DNA of 14,746 nucleotides from SLJM01 sp964415785 (GTDB taxonomy: Bacteria > Myxococcota_A > Bradymonadia > Bradymonadales > Bradymonadaceae): positions 1 to 14,746 of the forward strand of contig CAYQBU010000097.1 of assembly GCA_964415785.1 (NCBI GenBank). The letters are read 5' to 3'. Below are positions 1-8,700 of the stretch, one piece after another. A program made the translations under genes and the position numbers. The notes beneath the pieces were generated by a model, which saw only the letters and a list, made by a program, of their open reading frames with translations, did not search any database and had not been told where the DNA came from. Position 1 is the first letter of the stretch, and each line of letters opens with the position of its first letter.

Positions 1-1143
1 GACATCCAACCGGGCCGCCACACCGACCTTCACATTGGACTCCGCCCCCGAAGCGACGACGACGCCGCCCTCTTCTTCGATGGCGACGTCGTCGAATTGA
101 CCCCCGACCAACTCAACCACTACGAGCGCGCCCGCGACGCCCTCGACGCCACGCCGCCTCAAACCATCCGCGCCCTCAACCACCTCCGCGCCGCCCTCGA
201 CGATCTTCAACCCTCCCTTTCGCTCTACCTGCTGGCCACCGAGGCCCACCTCGACAACGACGACTGCCCTGCCGCCCTCGACACCCTCGACCAGGCCCAC
301 CGGGCTCCCGCAACCGGCGACTTCGATCTCAATGCCCAACTCCGCGACCTCGACGACCTCGACCGCCACCTCCACCAGCACTGCATCTCCACGCTAACCC
401 TGGAGTGCACCGACCAGGCGCTCGACCTACAATCCGATCTCATCGACACCCCTCGCTGTGGAGAAACCTACGAGTTGGCGCCTCAATCCCTCTTTGTCAC
501 CGTCTCAAAACGAGGTGAGTCGCACCGCCAACGCGTCCAACTCAACCCCGGACAATCCAAGAACCTCACCCTCGAACCACCGCCATCGTCCGCCCCCTCC
601 AGCTCGGTCACCACCTTCGCTCCAACTTCCCAGACCTCCGACTCCTCTCCTACCTATGCCATCATCCCCTCCTTCGGTCACCGCACTGTGAACGTCGACG
701 ATCCTCCCGATCCCGACAGCCAGTTCACCTCAACCACAGACCTTGGCTTTATCAATGGGTCCCTGGCCATCTGGGCCATGCCCCGATCTCGCTTCGCCCT
801 CGAAGTTCTCTATGGCATCAACTCCAGTCGCGATCGCGCCAGCCTCGGAGGCCAGAGACATCACCAGTTGCAACTCCACGCCCTGGTCAATCTCGTCGGC
901 TGGTCGGCCATGGACGCCTGGGTCGGCGCCGGCCTCTCCCTCCAATCCCGCCCCCACATCTCGGTGACTGACGGCTTCTCATCGCTCGGCTTTACCGCTA
1001 TGAAGCTCCACAATAGCTTCTTTGCCCACCGCTCCGTCAGCCCCTTTTGGTCCTTCCAGGTCGACCTGTTTACCGCCAACAATGACCGTTCTACAGTCAC
1101 CGGTCTCTTCCAAACTGGCCTGATGTTCAACTTTGGTCACTGA
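1..1143 (+). CDS. Envelope protein with TPR-like region, PEGA-like domain and C-terminal outer-membrane barrel (5' truncated)
   Basis: The reading frame is open to the left edge, so the gene starts outside the window; the TTG at 97 is not a convincing start. About 380 codons are visible. The first 125 or so residues are Asp/Leu/Ala-rich and helical and look TPR-like (for example RALNHLRAALDDL). Next comes a beta-strand-rich domain resembling PEGA, with Cys codons at 406 and 457 separated by 16 residues. A Ser/Pro/Thr linker follows (about 570-650), then alternating hydrophobic strands that look like a small outer-membrane beta-barrel ending in MFNFGH. The same order (PEGA-like, linker, barrel) recurs in the gene at 2594. 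It lies 14 nt upstream of the COG3014-type lipoprotein gene, so the two are probably co-transcribed. I do not recognise a named family for the whole protein. The missing N-terminus should hold the export signal and could hold a further domain. The molecular role is unknown; cell-envelope location is inferred. Confidence 0.8.
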   Translation, partial: DIQPGRHTDLHIGLRPRSDDDAALFFDGDVVELTPDQLNHYERARDALDATPPQTIRALNHLRAALDDLQPSLSLYLLATEAHLDNDDCPAALDTLDQAHRAPATGDFDLNAQLRDLDDLDRHLHQHCISTLTLECTDQALDLQSDLIDTPRCGETYELAPQSLFVTVSKRGESHRQRVQLNPGQSKNLTLEPPPSSAPSSSVTTFAPTSQTSDSSPTYAIIPSFGHRTVNVDDPPDPDSQFTSTTDLGFINGSLAIWAMPRSRFALEVLYGINSSRDRASLGGQRHHQLQLHALVNLVGWSAMDAWVGAGLSLQSRPHISVTDGFSSLGFTAMKLHNSFFAHRSVSPFWSFQVDLFTANNDRSTVTGLFQTGLMFNFGH

Positions 1144-1157
1144 TCCGGAGCTATCCC

Positions 1158-2576
1158 ATGTCCCGTCTATTCCCCATCTTGGCCCTCCTCGCTCTGCTCC
1201 CCCTCTGGGCTTGCTCCACCTATACCGACCACACTCGCCAGACCCAGCAGGCCGTCGCCCAGGGCAATGTCGACCAGGCCCTCGTGGCCATCAACCAGCA
1301 TATCGATGCCGACGGCCCCAATGAACGCCCCGCCGATCTGCGCAGCGAACAGGCCCTCTACCTCCTTGAGCGCGCCATGCTCTTTCAGGCCCTCGGCGAC
1401 TACGACCAGGCCGCTCAAGACATGATCGCCATCGACGACCACCTCGAGTTTACTGACTTCACCAGCGAGACCGCCGACAATATCCTCAGTCTCACCTACA
1501 GCGACAGCTCCGGCGAATACCGCGCCCCCCCTCACGAGCGCCTCCTGCTCAACACCATGAATATGATCAACTTTCTGGCCCTGGGCCAGGACAGTAGCGC
1601 CCGCGTCGAAGCCCGCCGCTTCCAGACCATGGTCGAGTACTACATCGCCACCGAACCCGACGAGATCGTCACCGACATCCTCGGCCTCGGAAACTACATC
1701 TCCGGCGTCGCCTTCGAGGCCGGCACCCAGAATAGTCGTGCTGTTCGCCACTACGTCGAGGCCTACTCCTACGGCGTCTGGCCCGAGGTCGACGACCGCC
1801 GCCTCATCGACCTCATCAACCTCACCGGCTACCGCGGCCAGGGCCTCGGCGAGCGCCGTAGCCTCGTCGGTGACCTCTTCGAGCGTGCCTCCCAACACCC
1901 TCGCATCGACCGCGACACCTACCGCCAAACCCACCTTCGAGGCGACACCCTCATCGTCGTTCAAACCGGCCTCGTCCCCTATCGCGAAGCCCAGCGCATC
2001 GGCCTCAACTCCGCCGTCGACCGCACCTACAATTCCCGCTATCGCGCCCAGCACTTCGACAGCAGTACCCGCTCCCGAGCCCTCTCCCTCTCCTCTGAAA
2101 ACACCCTCAACTGGCTCAATACCACCCGCCTGTCCCACGCCGACGTTCCCAACAGTCGCAGCGCCTCGCTGCGCATCGACGGCACCCAGCTTCGCCTCCA
2201 GAGCCCCATCAAACTCAGCACTCAGATCACCCAGGAGTGGGACAGCATCGCCACCGCCTCCCTGGCCGCCGGCATCTCCCGCGCCGTCACCCGCCTGGCC
2301 GTCGGCGAGGGCGTCAGCGCCGGCGTCGAAGCCATCTCCGGCTCCAGCACCCTCGGCACCCTGGCCGGGCTCTTCAGCTCCACCACCCTCGCCATCGCCG
2401 ACACCCCCGACACCCGAAGTTGGACCACCCTCCCCGACGAGATTCACCTCATCCGCCTCCCCCTCGGCGAGGGGCCCCGCACCCTCAACCTCTCCGTCGG
2501 TACCGGCGCCGATGAACGTCAGGTCGACATCAACCCCGATCGCTTCCAGCTCTTCAATTTCTCTCAGCTTCGCTAA
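1158..2576 (+). CDS. COG3014-type lipoprotein with TPR-like N-terminal region
   Basis: A 472-residue protein with a clear lipoprotein signal: a hydrophobic stretch at residues 3-18 ending LWAC, with C19 as the lipidated residue. TPR-like helices span about 25-95. The segment around 128-155 (RLLLNTMNMINFLALG, then EARR) matches the pattern I recall from COG3014 proteins, as do DTLIVVQTGLVPYRE (263-277) and, near the C-terminus, DTRSWTTLPDEIHLIRLPLG (418-437). A small-residue, partly hydrophobic stretch at about 365-415 may contact a membrane or partner. GGAG at 1147-1150 lies 7 nt before the ATG and supports this start. The biochemical function of COG3014 is not established. In some gammaproteobacteria related genes sit beside LpoB-like penicillin-binding-protein activators, but none is visible here. 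It is sandwiched between two PEGA-like/barrel genes with gaps of 14 and 17 nt, implying one operon. The family call rests on remembered motifs, not on a search. Confidence 0.8.
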   Translation: MSRLFPILALLALLPLWACSTYTDHTRQTQQAVAQGNVDQALVAINQHIDADGPNERPADLRSEQALYLLERAMLFQALGDYDQAAQDMIAIDDHLEFTDFTSETADNILSLTYSDSSGEYRAPPHERLLLNTMNMINFLALGQDSSARVEARRFQTMVEYYIATEPDEIVTDILGLGNYISGVAFEAGTQNSRAVRHYVEAYSYGVWPEVDDRRLIDLINLTGYRGQGLGERRSLVGDLFERASQHPRIDRDTYRQTHLRGDTLIVVQTGLVPYREAQRIGLNSAVDRTYNSRYRAQHFDSSTRSRALSLSSENTLNWLNTTRLSHADVPNSRSASLRIDGTQLRLQSPIKLSTQITQEWDSIATASLAAGISRAVTRLAVGEGVSAGVEAISGSSTLGTLAGLFSSTTLAIADTPDTRSWTTLPDEIHLIRLPLGEGPRTLNLSVGTGADERQVDINPDRFQLFNFSQLR

Positions 2577-2593
2577 CCCCTTGAGGTTGCCTC

Positions 2594-3799
2594 ATGAAGG
2601 CCATCACCCCCCATCTCATCCTCGCCACCCTCCTCATCGGGGTCCCCTCGGCCTTTGCCGAACCCCCCCCCTCGACGGCGACCCTTGTCATCGAGTGCGC
2701 CGACCCCGACACCCGCCTTCATCACCCCGACTACCCCGACCTCGCCTGTGATCAACCCCTCGAGGTGCCCCCCGGCACCTTCCAGTTTTTCGCCGCCCTC
2801 GACGACGCCAGCCTGACCCACTCCGTCGATATTGACGAGCCCCGAGAGATCACCGTCGACTTGCCTCTCCAGGCCATCGCCTCTGCCCCGAACTCCGAGT
2901 CCCCATCCGATTCCAAACTCGATGCTCCAGCCGCCGACAATCCCGACGACCAGCCCGCGCCCCCCGAACCCGAACCCGAACCCGAACCCGAACCCGAACC
3001 CGAACAAGCCGAACAGACCGAACAACCGCCTCCACCTGCTCCCTACGCCGACGACCAGCCCCGGGCCGAGCCCTTTGAGCTTCCCTCCGATCAACTCACC
3101 TGGCATACCCTGCGGCCCTCGATCGCCTCTGGCCAAGACGATCGGGCCCGCTCCCTTCTACCTGACCCAACTTACGAAGGTGACGATGACGACACCTCCA
3201 CGGACTCCGTCTCCTCCACGGAGTCCGCCTCCTCCGCTCCTCAATCACCCCGCCCGCGCACCTCTCCCCCCTCCAACGAACCCCCTTCCCTGCCCTCCAC
3301 CGACACTTCCTCCACCGATCAACCCCCCTCTGACGCTTCCCCTTCTTCCACTGCTTCGTCCTCCGGATCCAATATCCCCTCCATTGAGCTATTCCTGGGA
3401 TACGGGCAGGCCCTATTCGAGTTCGAAGATATCTCCACCCTCCATGGTGGAGCCCTCTTTCACGCCTCCAGCCCCTTCAGCCTCGAGGCTGGGTTTAGCT
3501 ACTTCACCGGCTTTGACGACGCTCCCACTCAATTGGACCTCAACCTCTATCTCCAACTTCCCCTCTCCAACCGACACCTCTTTCTCATCGGCGCTGGACT
3601 CAGCAATCTTCGCAGTCTCAACGAATCCAATACTGACTCCATCTCCGGACTCAACCCCTTTGTGTTGACTTACCAATTCCACTCCGAGGGAACCCTTGGC
3701 TTCATCACCCAATTTCGCCACTCGCGCTACACCGAAACCGGCTTCGACAATTTGACCTACCAGACCTTCTGGCTCGGCATGACCTTTGGCTCCCCTTGA
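2594..3799 (+). CDS. Exported PEGA-like, Pro-Glu/Ser-rich linker and outer-membrane barrel protein
   Basis: A 401-residue protein with a signal peptide (hydrophobic 7-18, cleavage probably after PSAFA at residue 22). Residues 27-92 form a PEGA-like beta domain with C35 and C52 spaced by 16 residues, as in the first gene of the operon. Residues 124-137 are seven Pro-Glu dipeptides encoded by a perfect CCCGAA repeat. A Ser/Pro/Thr/Asp-rich linker runs to about 255 and looks disordered. From about 257 to the end, amphipathic strands (for example SIELFLGYGQALFEF and QTFWLGMTFGSP) suggest a small outer-membrane barrel. GAGG at 2583-2586 lies 7 nt before the ATG. It is last in the operon, and its stop is only 5 nt from the stop of the convergent helicase gene. 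The likely role is a periplasm-spanning or surface envelope protein with a rigid Pro-Glu spacer, working with the lipoprotein upstream; this is inference. No named family was recognised. Confidence 0.8.
   Translation: MKAITPHLILATLLIGVPSAFAEPPPSTATLVIECADPDTRLHHPDYPDLACDQPLEVPPGTFQFFAALDDASLTHSVDIDEPREITVDLPLQAIASAPNSESPSDSKLDAPAADNPDDQPAPPEPEPEPEPEPEPEQAEQTEQPPPPAPYADDQPRAEPFELPSDQLTWHTLRPSIASGQDDRARSLLPDPTYEGDDDDTSTDSVSSTESASSAPQSPRPRTSPPSNEPPSLPSTDTSSTDQPPSDASPSSTASSSGSNIPSIELFLGYGQALFEFEDISTLHGGALFHASSPFSLEAGFSYFTGFDDAPTQLDLNLYLQLPLSNRHLFLIGAGLSNLRSLNESNTDSISGLNPFVLTYQFHSEGTLGFITQFRHSRYTETGFDNLTYQTFWLGMTFGSP
2963..3004 (+). repeat. Perfect hexanucleotide tandem repeat (CCCGAA x7)
   Basis: Seven uninterrupted CCCGAA units lie in frame in the envelope gene at 2594 and encode seven Pro-Glu dipeptides. 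The unit is a multiple of three, so copy-number change by slippage would lengthen or shorten the spacer without breaking the frame. Degenerate continuation (AAGCCGAAC, GACCGAAC) follows, encoding further Gln/Glu residues. Confidence 0.95.
3201..3227. repeat. Intragenic inverted repeat, 10-bp arms, 7-nt loop
   Basis: CGGACTCCGT (3201-3210) and ACGGAGTCCG (3218-3227) are perfect reverse complements around CTCCTCC. The same stretch is also an imperfect 18-nt tandem duplication encoding Ser-Thr-Asp/Glu-Ser units in the linker of the barrel protein. It has no T-tract, so it is not an intrinsic terminator. It may only be a by-product of low-complexity Ser/Thr coding. Confidence 0.7.
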
Positions 3800-3804
3800 G
3801 CTTT

Positions 3805-5523
3805 CTAATCGCTCAACCAGTGCCCCTTTTCCAGCACGAAGAGCCGGTGCTTGGCCCGCGACGCCGCCACGTACCGCCAATTACGACTACACCGCTCGTC
3901 CTCCGGATCCACGTCCGCCAGCACCACTACATCGGCCTCCAACCCCTTAAATCCGCTCACCGTCGCGTGCAGCACTCCCTCTCCCGCTTCCCACTCTTTC
4001 ACCCCATCGACCACCGGCCACACCCCTATCCGATCCACCCCTTTCATCGATGAATTGCCCTTGCTATGGGGCGTCAACACCACCACCTGTTCTGGCTCCA
4101 ATTTCTGTTCCTCCAGCAGCCTCTCCACCAGCGCTTTGATCTTGCGTCCGGTCCAACTCGGCCCCTTTTGCTGAATCACCGTCGGCGCCTCTCCTTCCGG
4201 CGCCTCGGCACTGCTTTTAACTCTTACATCTGACAATTGGTCGACCACCTCCGCGATCGCCTGCGTATTCCGAAAGTTGGTCTCCAACGGGACATCCATA
4301 TCCAACTCCGGTATCGACGGTTCACGACCAAAAATAGCCTGCTCTTTGTCGTGAAATACCACCAACCGTGCCTCGTCTCCATCCTTCAACAACAGCTCTA
4401 GCACCTCCCACCACAACCCCCTGAAGTCCTGTCCTTCATCCACCAATATGCTGTCGAAGGGTCCGTGTTCAAAGACCCCTTCCGCGATCGCTTCCATAAG
4501 CGCCATCGCCGACTCTTCTTGCCAAAAGTGCTTTCTTTCCTCTTTCGTCGCCGACCCCGACGGAAACTCATAGCGTCCATCCAACGTCTCGATCGCCTGG
4601 GCGCACAGATCGTGGAAATGGCGCACCACGATCTCGCCCTCTTCGCTCGCACACCGCTCCTCGGCCTGCCTCAAGTGATAGGCCAGATCCCGATTAAAAC
4701 AGGTCAGCAGCACCCGCTCCCCCTCTTTCACCAACGCTTCGGCACAATACAGGGCCAGCACCGTCTTTCCCGTGCCTGCCCCGCCCCTCACACTCACCCT
4801 CTGGTTGGCCACCACCCAACGCGCCGCCTCGCGCTGACGCTTCGATAGCTGAATCTGCTTCTCCCTCTCTCGAAAGATCGACGCCGCCAATGCCTCTCGC
4901 TCAATTTTTCCCTCCGGGCAAAACACCTCTCGAAACACCCGGAATTCCTCCTCGGTCAACACCATATCCTTCGGCTGTAACTTCTGCCCGTGATAGCGGT
5001 AAATATCCTCGATCGCTTCCTGCAAATCGCCACGCATCACCTCGCTGTCCAGTACCACCTCTGGCTCCAGCGTCGTCGGCAGATCTCGCTCCCGTATTTT
5101 GGTCTTGGGAAAGATCAATCCCCATGCACAGACCACCGGAAACTCATGCCGGTCTGCCCAGTGGATCCCCGCCCGTCTCAGCGGTGCTGAAAACTTGTCG
5201 ATCACCCCACTGATCTGGCCCCGCGCTTGCTCCATCGGCGTCTTTTTTAGCCGCTCCTTCGTCCCCGCTGGACCGAGCCGAAACCACTTGCCGTTCTCCC
5301 ACTCCACTCCCCATCCCTTGCACTCCAGGTTCAACACCCCCCATCGCCGATGCAGGATCAAAAAGTCCACCTCTTCCTGATATCCATCTTTACGCAAAAA
5401 TGGCAGGCTGTGGTAGACATAAAAGTCATCGTCCAACCCATCCATCAATGCTTCCCATACCTCCACTTCCGATGTCGTAATGCCTCCCCCCTGGGGCGGT
5501 CGCCCTGGAATCATCTTGGCCAT
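3805..5523 (-). CDS. NERD-domain nuclease fused to a UvrD-like superfamily 1 helicase
   Basis: A 572-residue protein counted from the ATG at 5523. That start is chosen because GGAGG (5530-5534) is 6 nt from it but directly abuts the ATG at 5529. Residues 15-115 are a NERD nuclease-related domain with the PD-(D/E)XK-type residues visible: E19, EEVDFLI with D53, LECKGW with E67 and K69, and a Gln near 99. Residues 225 onward are an SF1 helicase core: Walker A GGAGTGKT (247-254), Walker B VDEGQDF (D362-E363, with Gly where Ala is usual), NFRNT (416-420), then TVSGFKGLEADVVVL and YVAASRAKHRLFV for the last motifs. Both modules look intact, so the protein could be an ATP-driven DNA translocase that also cuts DNA. 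Family roles are DNA repair or, in some islands, phage defence; neither is shown here. It is convergent with the envelope operon and divergent from the kinase gene. Unlike the plus-strand genes it is Glu-rich, as expected from the strand skew. Confidence 0.92.
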   Translation of the reverse strand: MAKMIPGRPPQGGGITTSEVEVWEALMDGLDDDFYVYHSLPFLRKDGYQEEVDFLILHRRWGVLNLECKGWGVEWENGKWFRLGPAGTKERLKKTPMEQARGQISGVIDKFSAPLRRAGIHWADRHEFPVVCAWGLIFPKTKIRERDLPTTLEPEVVLDSEVMRGDLQEAIEDIYRYHGQKLQPKDMVLTEEEFRVFREVFCPEGKIEREALAASIFREREKQIQLSKRQREAARWVVANQRVSVRGGAGTGKTVLALYCAEALVKEGERVLLTCFNRDLAYHLRQAEERCASEEGEIVVRHFHDLCAQAIETLDGRYEFPSGSATKEERKHFWQEESAMALMEAIAEGVFEHGPFDSILVDEGQDFRGLWWEVLELLLKDGDEARLVVFHDKEQAIFGREPSIPELDMDVPLETNFRNTQAIAEVVDQLSDVRVKSSAEAPEGEAPTVIQQKGPSWTGRKIKALVERLLEEQKLEPEQVVVLTPHSKGNSSMKGVDRIGVWPVVDGVKEWEAGEGVLHATVSGFKGLEADVVVLADVDPEDERCSRNWRYVAASRAKHRLFVLEKGHWLSD

Positions 5524-5529
5524 TGTCAT

Positions 5530-5534
5530 CCTCC
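5530..5534 (-). promoter_or_regulatory. Shine-Dalgarno site deciding the helicase start
   Basis: GGAGG on the minus strand touches the ATG at 5529 but is 6 nt from the ATG at 5523. The second spacing is normal for initiation, so the protein most likely starts MAKMIPGR, two residues shorter than the longest frame. Confidence 0.7.
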
Positions 5535-5574
5535 ACTCTATTTTTATTGAATTTCTCGCAGGCTCACCCGGGCC

Positions 5575-5604
5575 AGTCTATCCCCTCCCACCGATCAACT
5601 TCAA
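5575..5604 (-). promoter_or_regulatory. Possible sigma70-type promoter for the helicase gene
   Basis: On the minus strand TTGAAG (5599-5604) is followed after 18 nt by TAGACT (5575-5580). Each box matches the consensus at 4 of 6 positions. It lies about 50 nt upstream of the start codon. The match is weak and the promoter consensus of this organism is unknown. Confidence 0.22.
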
Positions 5605-5731
5605 TCTCCCTCGCTTTTTCCGCTGTCCTCTCTCGATCCGCTGGACGAGTGCCTCTCATTGACGGTAGGGTTAGCCGACGCTCACTCCTTTTTTATGCTC
5701 TGCAAGCCGCGCCACTTCCTCGGACTCCTTC

Positions 5732-8700
5732 ATGCCTTCTTCGATCGCGTTACGCTCCATTGACCTCGATCGAATCCTCGGCCGCGGTGGCATGGGCGTC
5801 GTCGTCGCCGGCCAACATCGGCGCACCGAACTTCCCGTGGCCGTCAAGTTTCTCAACAGCACCGATGTCCAATCCGATCGCCAATCCGACTTCCGTCGCG
5901 AGGTCCAGGCCCACGCCGCCCTTCGCCACCCCCACATCGCCTACCTCTTTGACTACGGCCAGATCCCCGACGATCTCCCCCGTGACGACCTCCCCATCCC
6001 CGCCAACGCCCATTTCGTGGCCATGGAATTGGCCCCTCTGGGCACCCTCGCCGACCAGGCGTTCGTCGACGACTGGCCAACCCTCCGGTTGCTCCTCCAG
6101 CAGATCCTCGATGGACTGGCCTACGCCCACGCCCGCAGCGTCATCCATCGCGACCTCAAACCGGCCAACCTCCTGCTCTTTCCCGACCCCCAGGACGAAC
6201 TTCCCTTCCTGTGTAAACTGACCGACTTCGGCCTCGCCCACGTCTTTCGCGACCATGTCGCCGAGTCACCCCAATATCTGGGCACCATCTCCGGCACCCC
6301 CAACTACATGGCCCCTGAACAAGCCCAGGCTCAGTGGCGGCGCTACGGGCCCTGGACCGACCTCTATGGACTGGGATGCATCGCCTTTGAACTCGCCTGC
6401 GGTGCTCCCCCCTTCAGTGATGGTTCCACCCTCGACCGCCTCCACGCCCACACCTCCTCTGACCGCCCCTCCATGACGCCCCGCTTCCCCGTCCCCGACG
6501 CTTTCCATCACTGGGTTCGCCGCGCCATCTCTATCGCTATCGACCAACGCTTCCAATCCGCCGCCGACGCCGCCCGCGCCCTCCCCGAGGCGGATACTTC
6601 CGGAGCCCTGGGCACCCCCCAACCCCTCGAGCCCAGCATCTCGACACCCAAGGACGCCCGGACCACCTCTGCGCCCATTGCCCCCACCCTTGAGGCTGTC
6701 CTCGCCGGCATCGGCGCCCCCCCTGAGTCGACTCCCCAGCCGGAACCCGCCACCCCATCGCCCAACCCACAGCCCATCGCCATTCCACCCATCCATTTCC
6801 CCGACCACTGGGCGCCACCCTCCACCCACCAGCTTCCCACCCCGCTGGTCGATACCGGCCTTGGCCTCTTCGATCTGCGCGAGCCCCCCTTCGTCAACCA
6901 GGATCCGGGACGCGATCTCATCTGGAAGACCCTGCGCCAATGCCACCAACGCCAACACCCCCACCTCGTCAACCTCGTCGGTCCCCTCGGCGCTGGACGC
7001 AGCCGCCTCGCCCATTGGATGGCCACTCGGGCTCGTGAACTGGGCGTCGCCCACAGCCTCGGCGCCATCCACACCCGATCCGGTCGCGGCCCCACCGAGG
7101 GCCTCGCCGGCATGGTTCGTCGCGCCTTCCAGGGCTGGAATATCGGCCGCGGCGCCTTCCACGACCACCTCCTCGACGCCCTACCCCCTCTCGACAATGA
7201 GGACTCCTTTCGCAACACCGATGCCCGCGCCCTCACCGAACTCGTCTTTCCCACCGACGGCGCCGAAGACTTCGACGGCCCAGGCTACCACTTCGCCAAC
7301 CGTCGCCAGCGTTTCGCCGTCCTTACCCGCCTGCTCCATCGCCTCGCCCGCCAGCGCCCGGTGATCCTCATCCTCGATGACGCCCAGTGGAACCTCGAGG
7401 CCCTCCAATGGACCTCCTTCCTCCTCAAATATACCTCTCAGCCCCTCCCTCTTCTCATCCTTCAGACCCTCCCCGAAACCCCTCTTGAGGACTCCTCTCA
7501 GCTCTCCGACTTTCAGCACCAGTGGCAGCAATCCGACGCCGTCCAGACCTACGAACTCACCCCCCTGGACGCCAATGACCACCACCGCCTTATTCAGCAT
7601 ACCCTGCCGCTGACCGACGACGCCGCCGACCTCCTCTTCGATCGCACCGAGGGCCATCCCCTCTTTACCTCTCAGCTCCTCAGTAATTGGATCGACGCCG
7701 GTGCTCTCTCCGCCGGCGACCAGGGCTTTCACGTCCACTCCCAAATGGCCGACGCCCTCCCCGACGACATCCACCAGCTCTGGTGGGATCGCCTGGACCG
7801 CGCCTTTGCCGAACTTCCTCTCTACCAGCGCAAACCCTCTCGTATCGCCCTTGAGATGGCCGCCGCCCTTGGCCGCGAATTCACCACCGTCGAGTGGTTC
7901 GCCCTCTGCAACGAGATCGACGAGGCCTCGCTTCGCCAACTCCTCGAAATCTTGACCTCCAGGGGCCTCCTCAAGCGCCAGCCTGGCGGGGTCTCCTTTA
8001 CTCACGGCCTCCTCGTCGACTCCATCGAGGCCCGCGCTCGACAGCGCGGACGCTGGACCCACCACCACCGACGCTGCGCTCAAATGCTCACTTCACTCTA
8101 CGCCAACCGCCGCGAGTATAGCGCCGCTCGACGAGCCGCCCACCTCATCGCCGCCGGCGACCTCCAAGACGCCCTGACCCCACTGCTCGAAGAACAGCAT
8201 CGCCTTCGCAAACTCGGCGACATCCCCGCCCGCCTTCAGGTCCTCGACCAACGCCAACAGATTCTCGACGAACTCCAATACCCCCACGACCACCACGCTC
8301 GCCTCGAAAACCAGATCGGCACCCTCCGCTGCCAGCTGTGGTCCAACACCCCTCCCGACGAGGTCCTGGGGCAGACCGACGCCTTGCTGCCCCTCATCGA
8401 CCCTGACGCCCACCCTCTAACCTACGCCTGGGGCCTTCGCCTCAAAGCCCTCTGCCATCAACACCTTCATCAATATCAAGCCTGTAACGAGGCCCTCGAC
8501 CAATCCCTTGAGATCCTCTCTGCCCTCGGCGACCCCGGCCCTCTCTCTCGACAACTCCAGCACCAGGCCTGGATCGCCTACCTCCACCGCAACCACGACC
8601 GTGCCTCACGCCTCATCGAACAGGCCCGACCCTATGTCGAGCAGCTCAACCATCGCTTCGTCACCCTCAAATGGCGCCAGATCCGCCTGCTCATCGACAT

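Noticed and set aside
97..99. TTG as the start of the first gene
   Set aside because: The frame is open to position 1 without a stop and the upstream codons have the same composition, so the gene is truncated by the window edge.
1167..2447. Long minus-strand frame of about 426 codons opposite the lipoprotein gene
   Set aside because: Its Gly/Val/Glu/Asp/Ala-only composition is the mirror image of GCC/GAC/CTC codons; the plus frame has a lipoprotein signal, family motifs and a ribosome site.
1738..2751. 337-codon plus frame overlapping two genes
   Set aside because: Extreme Ser/Pro/Ala/Thr composition with no domain; a frame-shifted shadow of the C-rich coding sequence.
5659..5696. TTGACG and TTTTAT as a promoter for the kinase
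   Set aside because: The boxes are 26 nt apart, too far for a sigma70-type promoter, and nothing better sits at 17 nt.
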